From Salinivirga sp964413185 (GTDB lineage Bacteria; Bacteroidota; Bacteroidia; Bacteroidales; Salinivirgaceae): a DNA stretch of 8,661 nt. The stretch spans positions 1 through 8,661 of the forward strand of contig CAYPSX010000167.1 in assembly GCA_964413185.1 (NCBI GenBank). Reading direction: 5' to 3'. The notes below the pieces were generated by a model that searched no databases, was not told where the DNA came from, and was given only the letters and a program-made list of their open reading frames with translations. The translations under genes were made by a program, and so were the position numbers. Numbering within the stretch: the first letter of the stretch is position 1; each line of letters opens with the position of its first letter. Positions 1-6,802 of this stretch are shown here, piece by piece.

Positions 1-9
1 AGGGATTAC

Positions 10-2082
10 ATGCAAAAAATTAAAAAAGAAAGCCGTTTTATAAATCGTGAAATTAGTTGGTTGTCGTTTAATGAGCGAGTGCTTCAAGAGGCTGATGATG
101 AGCGAAATCCATTGATGCAGCGTGTTCGTTTCCTGGGTATATTTTCCAACAATCTTGATGAGTTTTTTCGAGTTCGGGTGGCGACCATGAAGCGTTTGGT
201 CGATATTGGGAAAGATTCGAAAATTATTCTTGGAGACATGACTCCCCAGGAGGTACTTGATCGGATACAGACCACCGTAATGGATTTGCAGCGGCGGTTT
301 CAGGGCATTTATGAGGTGCTTCTCAGGGAGTTGGACAAGCTCGGTGTGCATGTAATTGATGAGCTGCAACTCGATGCAAGGCAAAGCGAATTTGCTCAGG
401 ATTATTTTACTACAGAATTGAGCCCGCAAATTGTTCCCATTATGCTCAGCCGCTCTAAACCATTTCCCTATTTAAAAGATAAAGCTATTTATCTTGCCGT
501 GAAAATGTCTGTTGACCTGAGTTCCCGTCTCACGAAATACGCACTATTGGAAGTTCCCGTAGGAAGAAACCCCCGTTTTGTTGTATTGCCTCAAAGGCGC
601 GGCCTGGAGGAAGATACGTACATCATTATTGTAGATGATATTATTCGGCATTGCCTTGACGATATCTTTTTTATGTTCGAATATGATAAAATTGAGGCCT
701 TTACCATCAAAATTACGCGCGATGCCGAGCTGGATATTGACGATGATATATCCATGAGCTTTATGGAAAAAATGGCCAAATCGCTGAAACAACGTAAAGA
801 GGGGCAAACTGTTCGACTGGTATTCGATCAGCGTATGCCTGAAGATTTGCATAAATTCATTGTAAAGCAAATGGATTTGGGAGAAGATGATAACCTTATT
901 CCGGGCGGAATCTATCATAATTTTAAAGATTTTATCAAATTCCCTTCGGTCAATCCTGCCCTGGAGGTTGAAAATCCGCCAACACTTGCCCATCGCGATA
1001 TTGATATGCATGAAAGCATCATGAAGGTCATTCGGAATAAAGACATTCTGTTGCATTATCCGTATCAAACCTTTAATCATTTTATCGACCTGCTTCGCGA
1101 AGCCGCCGTAGATCCCAAGGTAACCTTCATAGCCATTACACTCTACAGGGTCGATGAGCGTTCCAAAGTAATCAATGCCCTGATTAATGCAGCCAAAAAC
1201 GGTAAAAAAGTTCTGGTATTGCTTGAGCTATTGGCCCGATTTGACGAAAAAGCCAATTTGCGATGGTCAGAAAAGCTTCAGGAAGCAGGAGTGCGGGTTA
1301 TCCACGGAGTGCCGGGATTGAAAGTTCATTCTAAAATAGCGTTGATACACCGAAAAGAACGCGGAAGAATTAAAAGTTTTGCTTATATCGGTACCGGAAA
1401 CTTTCACGAAGGTACGGCCAACCTTTATTGCGACGAAGGACTTTTTACAACCAACCGGCAAATAGCACTGGAAGTCTCCAAAGTGTTCGATTTTTTGAAA
1501 CATAATTACAAGCGTTTTAATTATAAATACCTTGTCGTTTCGCCCTACAGTATGCGCAAACATTTTATGCAATTAATTTCTACTGAAATAAAAAATGCCA
1601 AAGCCGGTAAGCCCGCTTATATTCATCTGAAACTGAACAATCTCGTAGATCAGGGAATGATCAACCAATTGTATTCGGCCAGTAAAGCCGGCGTAAAAAT
1701 CAGGCTTATTATTCGTGGTATCTGTTCATTAAAAGCCGGCGTTAAAGGATTAAGCGATAACATCCAAGCCATAAGTATTGTCGATAAGTATTTGGAGCAT
1801 AGCAGGTTCGTAATATTCTGTAATGGCGGTGATGAGCTTTATTACATCACTTCTGCCGATTGGATGACACGCAACCTCGATCGCAGAATTGAAGTTGCAT
1901 GCCCCATACTTGACGACAATATTAAAAAAGAATTGAAAGCCATGTTCGACATACAGTGGCGCGATAATGTTAAGGCACGCAGGCTCGATGCCAAACAAAA
2001 AAATAAATACCGGCGCACAAGGGCTAAAAAAGAGCACAGGGCACAAATCGATTATTACAACTATCTAAAAAAACTGAAATAG
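10..2082 (+). CDS. ppk1: Polyphosphate kinase 1 (PPK1)
   Basis: This enzyme reversibly transfers the gamma-phosphate of ATP to a growing inorganic polyphosphate chain. The 690-residue length matches the PPK1 family, so the protein is complete. The N-terminal domain opens with the family signature NREISWLSFNERVL (residues 12-25) and the NNLDEFF nucleotide-site motif (47-53; N48 corresponds to the ATP-contacting Asn of E. coli PPK). The phospholipase-D-like catalytic domains carry ARFDEKANLRW (409-419), GLKVHSK with the probable autophosphorylated His440, the GTGNFHEGTANLY block (461-473), R569 and YLEHSR with the second conserved His597. The C-terminus is a strongly basic tail (about 656-690), likely surface-exposed. 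The start is the first ATG, 9 nt into the window; AGGG at bases 1-4 could be a weak ribosome site, but the upstream region is cut off. ppx follows after 5 nt, the usual polyphosphate operon. Confidence 0.97.
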   Translation: MQKIKKESRFINREISWLSFNERVLQEADDERNPLMQRVRFLGIFSNNLDEFFRVRVATMKRLVDIGKDSKIILGDMTPQEVLDRIQTTVMDLQRRFQGIYEVLLRELDKLGVHVIDELQLDARQSEFAQDYFTTELSPQIVPIMLSRSKPFPYLKDKAIYLAVKMSVDLSSRLTKYALLEVPVGRNPRFVVLPQRRGLEEDTYIIIVDDIIRHCLDDIFFMFEYDKIEAFTIKITRDAELDIDDDISMSFMEKMAKSLKQRKEGQTVRLVFDQRMPEDLHKFIVKQMDLGEDDNLIPGGIYHNFKDFIKFPSVNPALEVENPPTLAHRDIDMHESIMKVIRNKDILLHYPYQTFNHFIDLLREAAVDPKVTFIAITLYRVDERSKVINALINAAKNGKKVLVLLELLARFDEKANLRWSEKLQEAGVRVIHGVPGLKVHSKIALIHRKERGRIKSFAYIGTGNFHEGTANLYCDEGLFTTNRQIALEVSKVFDFLKHNYKRFNYKYLVVSPYSMRKHFMQLISTEIKNAKAGKPAYIHLKLNNLVDQGMINQLYSASKAGVKIRLIIRGICSLKAGVKGLSDNIQAISIVDKYLEHSRFVIFCNGGDELYYITSADWMTRNLDRRIEVACPILDDNIKKELKAMFDIQWRDNVKARRLDAKQKNKYRRTRAKKEHRAQIDYYNYLKKLK

Positions 2083-2087
2083 AATAA

Positions 2088-2975
2088 ATGAATTTTCTCC
2101 CTTTTGGAGCTATTGATATTGGGTCAAATGCCATAAGGCTTTTGATTATGAATGCTATTGAATATCCCGATGAAACAAAATATAAAAAAGTTTCGCTCAT
2201 CCGGATTCCATTACGCCTTGGTGCCGATGTGTTTTATTCTCAGCGTATTAGTGATGTAAAGCGCGATCAGTTAATTCATGCCATGCACGGTTACAAGCAC
2301 ATTATGGAAGCCTACCAACTTCTCAATTACAGGGCTTGTGCCACATCAGCCATGCGCGAAGCAGAAAATGGGCCGGAATTAATTCAACTTATCCGGGAAC
2401 AAATTGGCATCGATCTTGAACTCATTACAGGAAAACAAGAGGCTGAAATCATTTTTAATACCGGAATAGCTCAAATGCTCGACCCAAAAAAAGATTATAT
2501 TTATGTTGATGTAGGGGGCGGTAGCACTGAAGTAACCGTGGTCTCGAAAAACAAAAAAACCGAACAGGAATCGTTTAATATTGGTACTGTGCGCATGTTG
2601 AACCAAAAAACAGACGAAGAGGAGGTTGAGCGTTTTAAAAGTTTTATGCGCAAACAAGCTGCTAAACTAAAAGATACAGCGCTTATTGGTTCCGGAGGCA
2701 ATATCAACAAATTGTTTAAATTAATGGGCAAAAAATATGGCGACACCATTTCGCCATCAGAGCTTAAACACATGTACGACTATTTAAACCGTTTTACTTT
2801 TGATGAACGTATTGCTGTGCTTCGACTCAACCCGCACCGTGCTGATGTGATAATACCAGCTACTAAAATTTTTCTTTGGGCTTTCAAATATGCCAACGGA
2901 AAACGTATTTTTGTGCCACGAATGGGACTCTCAGACGGAATTGTTCAGCAGCTATACGAAAAGTATAAGCAATAA
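2088..2975 (+). CDS. ppx: Exopolyphosphatase, Ppx/GppA family (short form)
   Basis: A member of the ASKHA-fold Ppx/GppA phosphatases, which release phosphate from polyphosphate chain ends or hydrolyse pppGpp. Visible motifs in order: AIDIGSNAIRLLI (8-20, phosphate-1 loop), ATSAMREAENG (85-95), TGKQEAEIIF (114-123, with E118 the probable catalytic Glu), VDVGGGSTEV (140-149, phosphate-2 loop), GTVRM (166-170), GSGGN (201-205), NPHRADVIIPA (248-258) and GLSDGIV (280-286). At 295 residues it has only the two actin-like domains. The C-terminal HD-like extension of the roughly 500-residue E. coli Ppx and GppA is absent, as in many short family members. Its start lies 5 nt after ppk1, so the two are almost certainly cotranscribed. 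Position next to ppk1 favours a polyphosphatase role, but pppGpp hydrolysis cannot be excluded from sequence. Confidence 0.93.
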   Translation: MNFLPFGAIDIGSNAIRLLIMNAIEYPDETKYKKVSLIRIPLRLGADVFYSQRISDVKRDQLIHAMHGYKHIMEAYQLLNYRACATSAMREAENGPELIQLIREQIGIDLELITGKQEAEIIFNTGIAQMLDPKKDYIYVDVGGGSTEVTVVSKNKKTEQESFNIGTVRMLNQKTDEEEVERFKSFMRKQAAKLKDTALIGSGGNINKLFKLMGKKYGDTISPSELKHMYDYLNRFTFDERIAVLRLNPHRADVIIPATKIFLWAFKYANGKRIFVPRMGLSDGIVQQLYEKYKQ

Positions 2976-3021
2976 CAGACAGTTTCTGCCCATTTTAACT
3001 GATTTTCAAAACTTTAAATAT

Positions 3022-4449
3022 ATGAAGAAACTGACTAAAATTGTTGCTACTATCTCAGACATGAACTGTGAGCCCGCCTTTTTAAATGATTTATATCAGG
3101 CAGGAATGAATGTGGTGCGCCTCAATACAGCCCATCAAACCCATGAAGATAGCCTGAAAGTAATCAATAACGTGCGTAAAGTTTCAGATAAAATTGCTTT
3201 ACTGCTCGATACCAAAGGGCCTGAAATTCGTACAACCAAAGCATCAGAAGATATTCCGGTAGAAAGTGGTCAACTCATTCGCATCCAGGGAAAACCAGAT
3301 GGCATCTCAAGCCGCGAGAAACTCTACGTTTCGCACGTGGGATTTGTACACGATGTACCCAATGGCAGCTCCATTTTAATTGATGACGGAGATGTAGAAC
3401 TGGTTGTGGTAGGTCATGAGGGGGAAGATATTGTATGTGAAGTGAAAAATTCCGGAATCATTAAAGGAAAAAAAAGCGTAAATATACCGTCAGTTCATAT
3501 AAAATTACCTGCGCTTAGCGAAAAAGACAAGAACTATATTCATTTTGCCGCCGAAAATAATCTGGATTTTATTGCTCATTCTTTTGTAAGAAATAAAGAA
3601 GATGTTTTGGCTGTGCAGCGAATTTTGGATGAACACGACAGCCGCATTAAAATCATTGCTAAAATAGAAAACCAACTTGGAATAGACAATATTGACGAAA
3701 TTTTAGATGTTGTTCATGGTGTAATGATTGCCCGTGGCGACCTGGCCATCGAAGTGCCGCGCGAGCGCATTCCCACAATACAAAAAGAAATAATTCGAAA
3801 GTGCATCGAGCAACGCAAAGTAGTAATTACAGCTACCCAAATGCTGCATAGTATGATTGAAAATCCCCGGCCAACACGAGCTGAAGTTAGTGATGTTGCC
3901 ACAGCCATATACGATGGCAGCGATGCAGTGATGCTTAGCGGAGAAACTGCTTACGGCAAATACCCGTTAGAGTCCGTTAAAACCATGACCAGTGTAGCGA
4001 AAGCCGTGGAGCCAAATAAAGGTTACTACGTCGAGGGCCTGCCTATTGCCGTGCTGACGTCAGAACTATCTGGCTGGCTGTGCCGCTCAGCGGTGCACGC
4101 AGCTACAAAGTTAAGCACACGGGCCATAGTTGCGGATACCACATCGGGGCGCACCGTCAGGAATCTTTCCGGATACCGGGGCAACCGTCCCATTTTTGCC
4201 ATGGCCTACAGCCGGCGAACTATGCGCATGCTTGCGCTTTCGTATGGTGTACACGTGAATTATTTGGATAAACGAAACACTCCCGATGAATTTATTCGCG
4301 GCGGATTGGCACAACTTATCGAAAAAGGTTACGTCAAAAGTTCCGATATGATTCTTGTAATTGCCGGTAGTTTTGGGCGCAATCGCGGAGCCTCGTTTAT
4401 CGAAATTGGCCAGGTTTCCGAGTTGCTCACAAGGGTAGGAGGGCATTAG
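3022..4449 (+). CDS. pyk: Pyruvate kinase
   Basis: Catalyses phosphoenolpyruvate + ADP to pyruvate + ATP, the last step of glycolysis, in the cytoplasm. The 475 residues contain the barrel with the inserted B domain (about 72-160) and the C-terminal regulatory domain. Key motifs: VRLNTAH (32-38), LLDTKGPEIR (61-70), IIAKIEN with K214 and E216, MIARGDLAIEV with D240, and ITATQML with T272 followed by the conserved NPRPTRAEVSDVATAIYDG block (281-299). E68, in the position linked to potassium dependence, is present; the usual Ser of the RxNFSH motif is Ala37. The start at 3022 was chosen because MKKLTKIV aligns with the normal N-terminus. The same frame is open back to 2890, but that would add 44 residues overlapping ppx. 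The 46-nt spacer after ppx leaves room for an internal promoter, though I see none. A terminator overlaps the stop codon. Confidence 0.96.
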   Translation: MKKLTKIVATISDMNCEPAFLNDLYQAGMNVVRLNTAHQTHEDSLKVINNVRKVSDKIALLLDTKGPEIRTTKASEDIPVESGQLIRIQGKPDGISSREKLYVSHVGFVHDVPNGSSILIDDGDVELVVVGHEGEDIVCEVKNSGIIKGKKSVNIPSVHIKLPALSEKDKNYIHFAAENNLDFIAHSFVRNKEDVLAVQRILDEHDSRIKIIAKIENQLGIDNIDEILDVVHGVMIARGDLAIEVPRERIPTIQKEIIRKCIEQRKVVITATQMLHSMIENPRPTRAEVSDVATAIYDGSDAVMLSGETAYGKYPLESVKTMTSVAKAVEPNKGYYVEGLPIAVLTSELSGWLCRSAVHAATKLSTRAIVADTTSGRTVRNLSGYRGNRPIFAMAYSRRTMRMLALSYGVHVNYLDKRNTPDEFIRGGLAQLIEKGYVKSSDMILVIAGSFGRNRGASFIEIGQVSELLTRVGGH

Positions 4450-4469
4450 TGCCCCTACCTCAAATTTTT
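4434..4469 (+). terminator. Intrinsic terminator overlapping the pyk stop codon
   Basis: GGTAGG(AG)GGCA at 4434-4445 pairs with TGCCCCTACC at 4450-4459, giving a 10-bp GC-rich stem with a 2-nt bulge. The TTAG loop holds the last base of the His codon-plus-TAG junction, so the stop codon (4447-4449) is in the loop. A TTTTT run follows at 4465-4469. This would end the ppk1-ppx-pyk unit just before the convergent genes. Confidence 0.8.
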
Positions 4470-4494
4470 ACCTGGTATTTTAAAATCGTCGAAT

Positions 4495-4517
4495 AAAAAA
4501 ACTCGTCGCTGCAGTTT
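4495..4517 (-). terminator. Weak candidate terminator for the siaC-like gene
   Basis: Read on the - strand, AAACT (4517-4513) pairs with AGTTT (4503-4499) across a 9-nt loop and runs into seven T residues. The stem starts only a few bases after the siaC-like stop. It is short and A/T-rich, so it is a weak terminator at best. The same bases hold two direct TCGTCG copies, which do not form a stem. Confidence 0.3.
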
Positions 4518-4522
4518 GTTTT

Positions 4523-4900
4523 TTAGTTAAATACAGCTTCATGAAATGAAAAAGGTATATTAACTAATTCCTGATAATCTTGTGCTAAATCCAGAATATC
4601 TTCATCGTTGTAATACCAGTTTACTTTTACAGTAAAGTCTTGTTTATTCAATTCCTCCAACTTTTTTAATATCTGAAGGATGAATTTTGATGAGCTTGTA
4701 TTAAAAAATTCAATTTTAAAGTTGAGCGTAGTTACTTTTCGTGGCTCAACCAAATAATGGTCGAGCCAGTCCATTACAGGTCTGTACACGCTAATTGCAT
4801 TTTCGGGTATTGAGCGGCCATACAACTCAATTACACCTGAACCGCTTTCGAGAGAAATGCCGGGTGTAGTGTGTGTGGCTTCGTAGTGAATATCGTTCAT
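4523..4900 (-). CDS. SiaC/DUF1987 family regulatory phosphoprotein
   Basis: A 125-residue protein of the SiaC (formerly DUF1987) family, which has a STAS-like fold. In Pseudomonas aeruginosa SiaC is phosphorylated on a threonine by the kinase SiaB, is dephosphorylated by SiaA, and in its unphosphorylated form activates the diguanylate cyclase SiaD. What the sequence shows: an N-terminal TPGISLESGSGVIELYGRSI stretch (12-31), the PENAISVY motif (32-39), the LNFKIEFFNTSSSKFIL core (59-75) with Thr68 in NTSS as the probable phosphosite, and a KVNWYYNDEDILDLAQDY segment (96-113). Length is normal for the family. It starts 2 nt after the flavodiiron stop codon, so translation is probably coupled. 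No SiaA, SiaB or SiaD partner is in the window. The family is confident; a c-di-GMP link here is inference only. Confidence 0.88.
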   Translation of the reverse strand: MNDIHYEATHTTPGISLESGSGVIELYGRSIPENAISVYRPVMDWLDHYLVEPRKVTTLNFKIEFFNTSSSKFILQILKKLEELNKQDFTVKVNWYYNDEDILDLAQDYQELVNIPFSFHEAVFN

Positions 4901-4902
4901 GG

Positions 4903-6102
4903 TTATTGTTTTGGGTTTTTAATAGCATTGGCCACCTCAACAGAAATTTCATCACATAGGGCAAAATCATCGCTGTTGGGTGCATGTTTTATGTCGGTTT
5001 TGGGTCCAAGGGGTTCCAGTTTAATGTCTTCTGCCCATTTTAGTAATTCGCGATGACCTCCGCCGCCCCACGAAGAACTACCGAAAATTCCCACGTGGCG
5101 ATTCTTGATGTAAAGGCCTTTCAGCTTTTCGAGCAATGAGCCAACTGCCGGGAAAATGCCGCCATTGTAGGCAGCGCTTCCGATAATCAAGCCATTGTAT
5201 TTCCAAATGTCGCTGATAATATAGGATGCATGGGTTTTGGATGCATCGTAAATGCGGATATTTTTAATGCCATTTTCGCTGAGTGTGCGGGCAATGCGAT
5301 CGGCCATTTTTTCGGTGTTGCCGTACATGGAGCCAAACACGATTACTGCGCCATCTTCTTCAGCTTCGTATAACGACCATTTTTCGTACTTCTCAAGTAT
5401 GTATTTTATGTGGCTGCGCCAAATTGGGCCGTGTGTTGCTGCAATTTGTTTGATATCGAGGCTGCTGAGCTTTTTGAGTGCTTTTTGGGTTTGGTTGCCG
5501 TATTTTCCAACAATATTACTGTAGTAACGGCGCAATTCATCTTCGTAGAAATCCAGGTTGACTTCATCGTCGAATACTCCGCCGTCGAGCGTTCCAAAAC
5601 TACCGAAAGCATCAGCAGAGAACAGGGTTTTTGTTGTGCTTTCATAAGTAACCATTGTCTCCGGCCAGTGCACCATGGGCGCCATGTAAAAGTTGAGTTG
5701 ATGTTTGCCAAGGTCAAGAGTGCTTCCTTCTGCAACTTCTACAGGATTTTGGCTTATTCCAAAAAAGCCTTCAAGCATGGGAAACGTTTTTTTGTTGCCT
5801 ACGATTTGTATATCCGGGTAGTGGTTGGCAATTTGTTTGATGGCTCCGCTGTGGTCCGGTTCCATGTGGTTGACTATCAGATAATCTATGTGGCGGTCGC
5901 CTAAAATGTCTTCTATTTTATCGATGAAATCATCTGTTTGCGCATGCTCTACCGTGTCGATAAGGGCAATTTTTTCATCTACAATAAGGTATGAGTTGTA
6001 TGCAACGCCGTAGGGCAGGGGCCATGCATTTTCAAACAAGTGAGTGCGTCTGTCGTTTACGCCAAGATAATAGATATCGTCTGCAAGTTTTACGTGCTTC
6101 AT
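4903..6102 (-). CDS. Flavodiiron protein (A-type flavoprotein, O2/NO reductase)
   Basis: Cytoplasmic enzyme that reduces O2 to water and/or NO to N2O, protecting anaerobes from these gases. The N-terminal metallo-beta-lactamase-like domain (about 1-245) has a full set of diiron ligands at standard positions: His79, Glu81, Asp83 (NHMEPDH, 78-84), His145 (VHWPE), Asp164 (SADAFGSFG) and His224 (ATHGP). The C-terminal flavodoxin domain (about 250-399) carries the FMN phosphate loop SMYGNTEKMA (258-267), a GSAAYNGG loop (308-315) and GSSSWGGGG (341-349). At 399 residues it is the short class with no rubredoxin extension, so electrons must come from a separate rubredoxin or reductase, none of which lies here. 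O2 versus NO preference cannot be read from the sequence. It is 24 nt downstream of the thioesterase gene and 2 nt upstream of the siaC-like gene. No Shine-Dalgarno motif is visible. Confidence 0.96.
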   Translation of the reverse strand: MKHVKLADDIYYLGVNDRRTHLFENAWPLPYGVAYNSYLIVDEKIALIDTVEHAQTDDFIDKIEDILGDRHIDYLIVNHMEPDHSGAIKQIANHYPDIQIVGNKKTFPMLEGFFGISQNPVEVAEGSTLDLGKHQLNFYMAPMVHWPETMVTYESTTKTLFSADAFGSFGTLDGGVFDDEVNLDFYEDELRRYYSNIVGKYGNQTQKALKKLSSLDIKQIAATHGPIWRSHIKYILEKYEKWSLYEAEEDGAVIVFGSMYGNTEKMADRIARTLSENGIKNIRIYDASKTHASYIISDIWKYNGLIIGSAAYNGGIFPAVGSLLEKLKGLYIKNRHVGIFGSSSWGGGGHRELLKWAEDIKLEPLGPKTDIKHAPNSDDFALCDEISVEVANAIKNPKQ

Positions 6103-6126
6103 TTTATTTCGAGTTTATATTTTCCG

Positions 6127-6609
6127 TTATTCTTTCGGATAGAAAGCTTCGCGACCCGGATAATATAATTTTCGGGCGGCTACTTTGGGTGGAAACAAAA
6201 AATAGACCACCGTACTTTCCGAACAGAGTTCGCCGGCAAAATTATAAATTTGTGCATGAATTTGAGCTTTTTTCTCTTCTTTTTCTGTCAATTTGGCGCG
6301 TATCGTAACAGGCTTGCCGTCTTCAATCATAACAGGTTTATGGTATTTAGTGTTCATTTCAATGGTCATTCCCGATGTTTCCGTTTTAACCACAACAACC
6401 CAGTTGGCAATTTCGTCCATTAACGTAGCCTGAATGCCGCCGTGCAATACATTGTGAAAGCCTTCGTAGGCATGTTCGGGTTGCCATTTGGTGATTACTT
6501 CATCGCCATCTTCATAAAAATCAAGTTGCAGTCCTTGCTTGTTTTCCGGCGCACAACCAAAACAGTTGTATCCTTCCAGTTTTGCATAAGGGTTGTTGAG
6601 TTTAATCAT
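6127..6609 (-). CDS. PaaI-type hotdog-fold acyl-CoA thioesterase
   Basis: A 160-residue single-domain hotdog protein of the PaaI/4HBT group, which hydrolyses acyl-CoA thioesters. The N-terminus has the NCFGCAPENKQGLQL motif (15-29; Cys16 and Cys19), common in this subgroup. The helix motif VLHGGIQATLMDEIANW (54-70) contains HGG (56-58) and Asp65-Glu66, the usual catalytic neighbourhood. Beta-strand segments follow (MTIEMNTKYHKPV, 81-93; KAQIHAQIYNFAGELCSES, 114-132). The substrate is not predictable. The gene is first in a probable three-gene unit with the flavodiiron and siaC-like genes. A metabolic link to them is not evident; they may share only a promoter. The start follows AT-rich sequence with an A8 run and no Shine-Dalgarno motif, and MIKLNNPYAKLEGYNCFGC is a normal family N-terminus. 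Confidence 0.9.
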   Translation of the reverse strand: MIKLNNPYAKLEGYNCFGCAPENKQGLQLDFYEDGDEVITKWQPEHAYEGFHNVLHGGIQATLMDEIANWVVVVKTETSGMTIEMNTKYHKPVMIEDGKPVTIRAKLTEKEEKKAQIHAQIYNFAGELCSESTVVYFLFPPKVAARKLYYPGREAFYPKE

Positions 6610-6802
6610 ATTATGTTTTTTTTGTATCCGATAATTAATCTCGCTGTAATGCTGTTGGCAATTTTCTGTTCGGTATAAACGGCAGGGTTATGATAACTTA
6701 CTCTTTTAGAGTGAAAATTATCATAACCCGGGAAGCTCTTTAAGCAGTTCTAAAATTATTTTTTTGATGTCTGAAGCTGGTTTATATCCCGCAACATTTT
6801 CG
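6610..6802. other. Intergenic spacer between pyrI and the thioesterase gene
   Basis: This 193-nt spacer holds a long hairpin (6685-6729) and, on the - strand, a short protein-like open frame with no start codon (6721-6807). The part next to the thioesterase start (6610-6684) must hold its promoter if it has its own, but I find no clear Bacteroidota TTG/TAnnTTTG pair there. Confidence 0.6.
6685..6729. repeat. 45-nt hairpin with perfect 12-bp outer stem
   Basis: GGGTTATGATAA (6685-6696) is exactly inverted by TTATCATAACCC (6718-6729). Inside, ACTCT (6700-6704) pairs perfectly with AGAGT (6708-6712) around a TTT loop, so the whole element folds as two stacked stems with a small asymmetric internal loop. 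Neither strand has a T-run after the stem, so it is not a typical intrinsic terminator. It could be an mRNA 3'-end stabiliser or processing site for pyrBI, or a small repeat element. The structure is certain; its role is not. Confidence 0.8.

Noticed and set aside
544..1080. 178-codon open frame antisense to ppk1
   Set aside because: It lies wholly within a strongly conserved gene on the other strand and shows no recognisable domain; it is a shadow of ppk1 codon use.
2890..3021. N-terminal extension of pyruvate kinase by 44 codons from an upstream in-frame ATG
   Set aside because: It overlaps the end of ppx in another frame, shows no pyruvate kinase similarity, and the start at 3022 gives the normal family N-terminus.
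5410..5904. 164-codon open frame antisense to the flavodiiron gene
   Set aside because: The opposite strand encodes all the diiron ligand motifs, and the antisense product has no recognisable domain.
6685..6729. Intrinsic terminator for pyrBI
   Set aside because: No T-run follows the stem on either strand; it is listed as a hairpin of unknown role instead.
6758..6798. Small ORF starting at an ATG after pyrI on the - strand
   Set aside because: It ends after 13 codons; the longer protein-like frame in the same place is in another frame and has no ATG.
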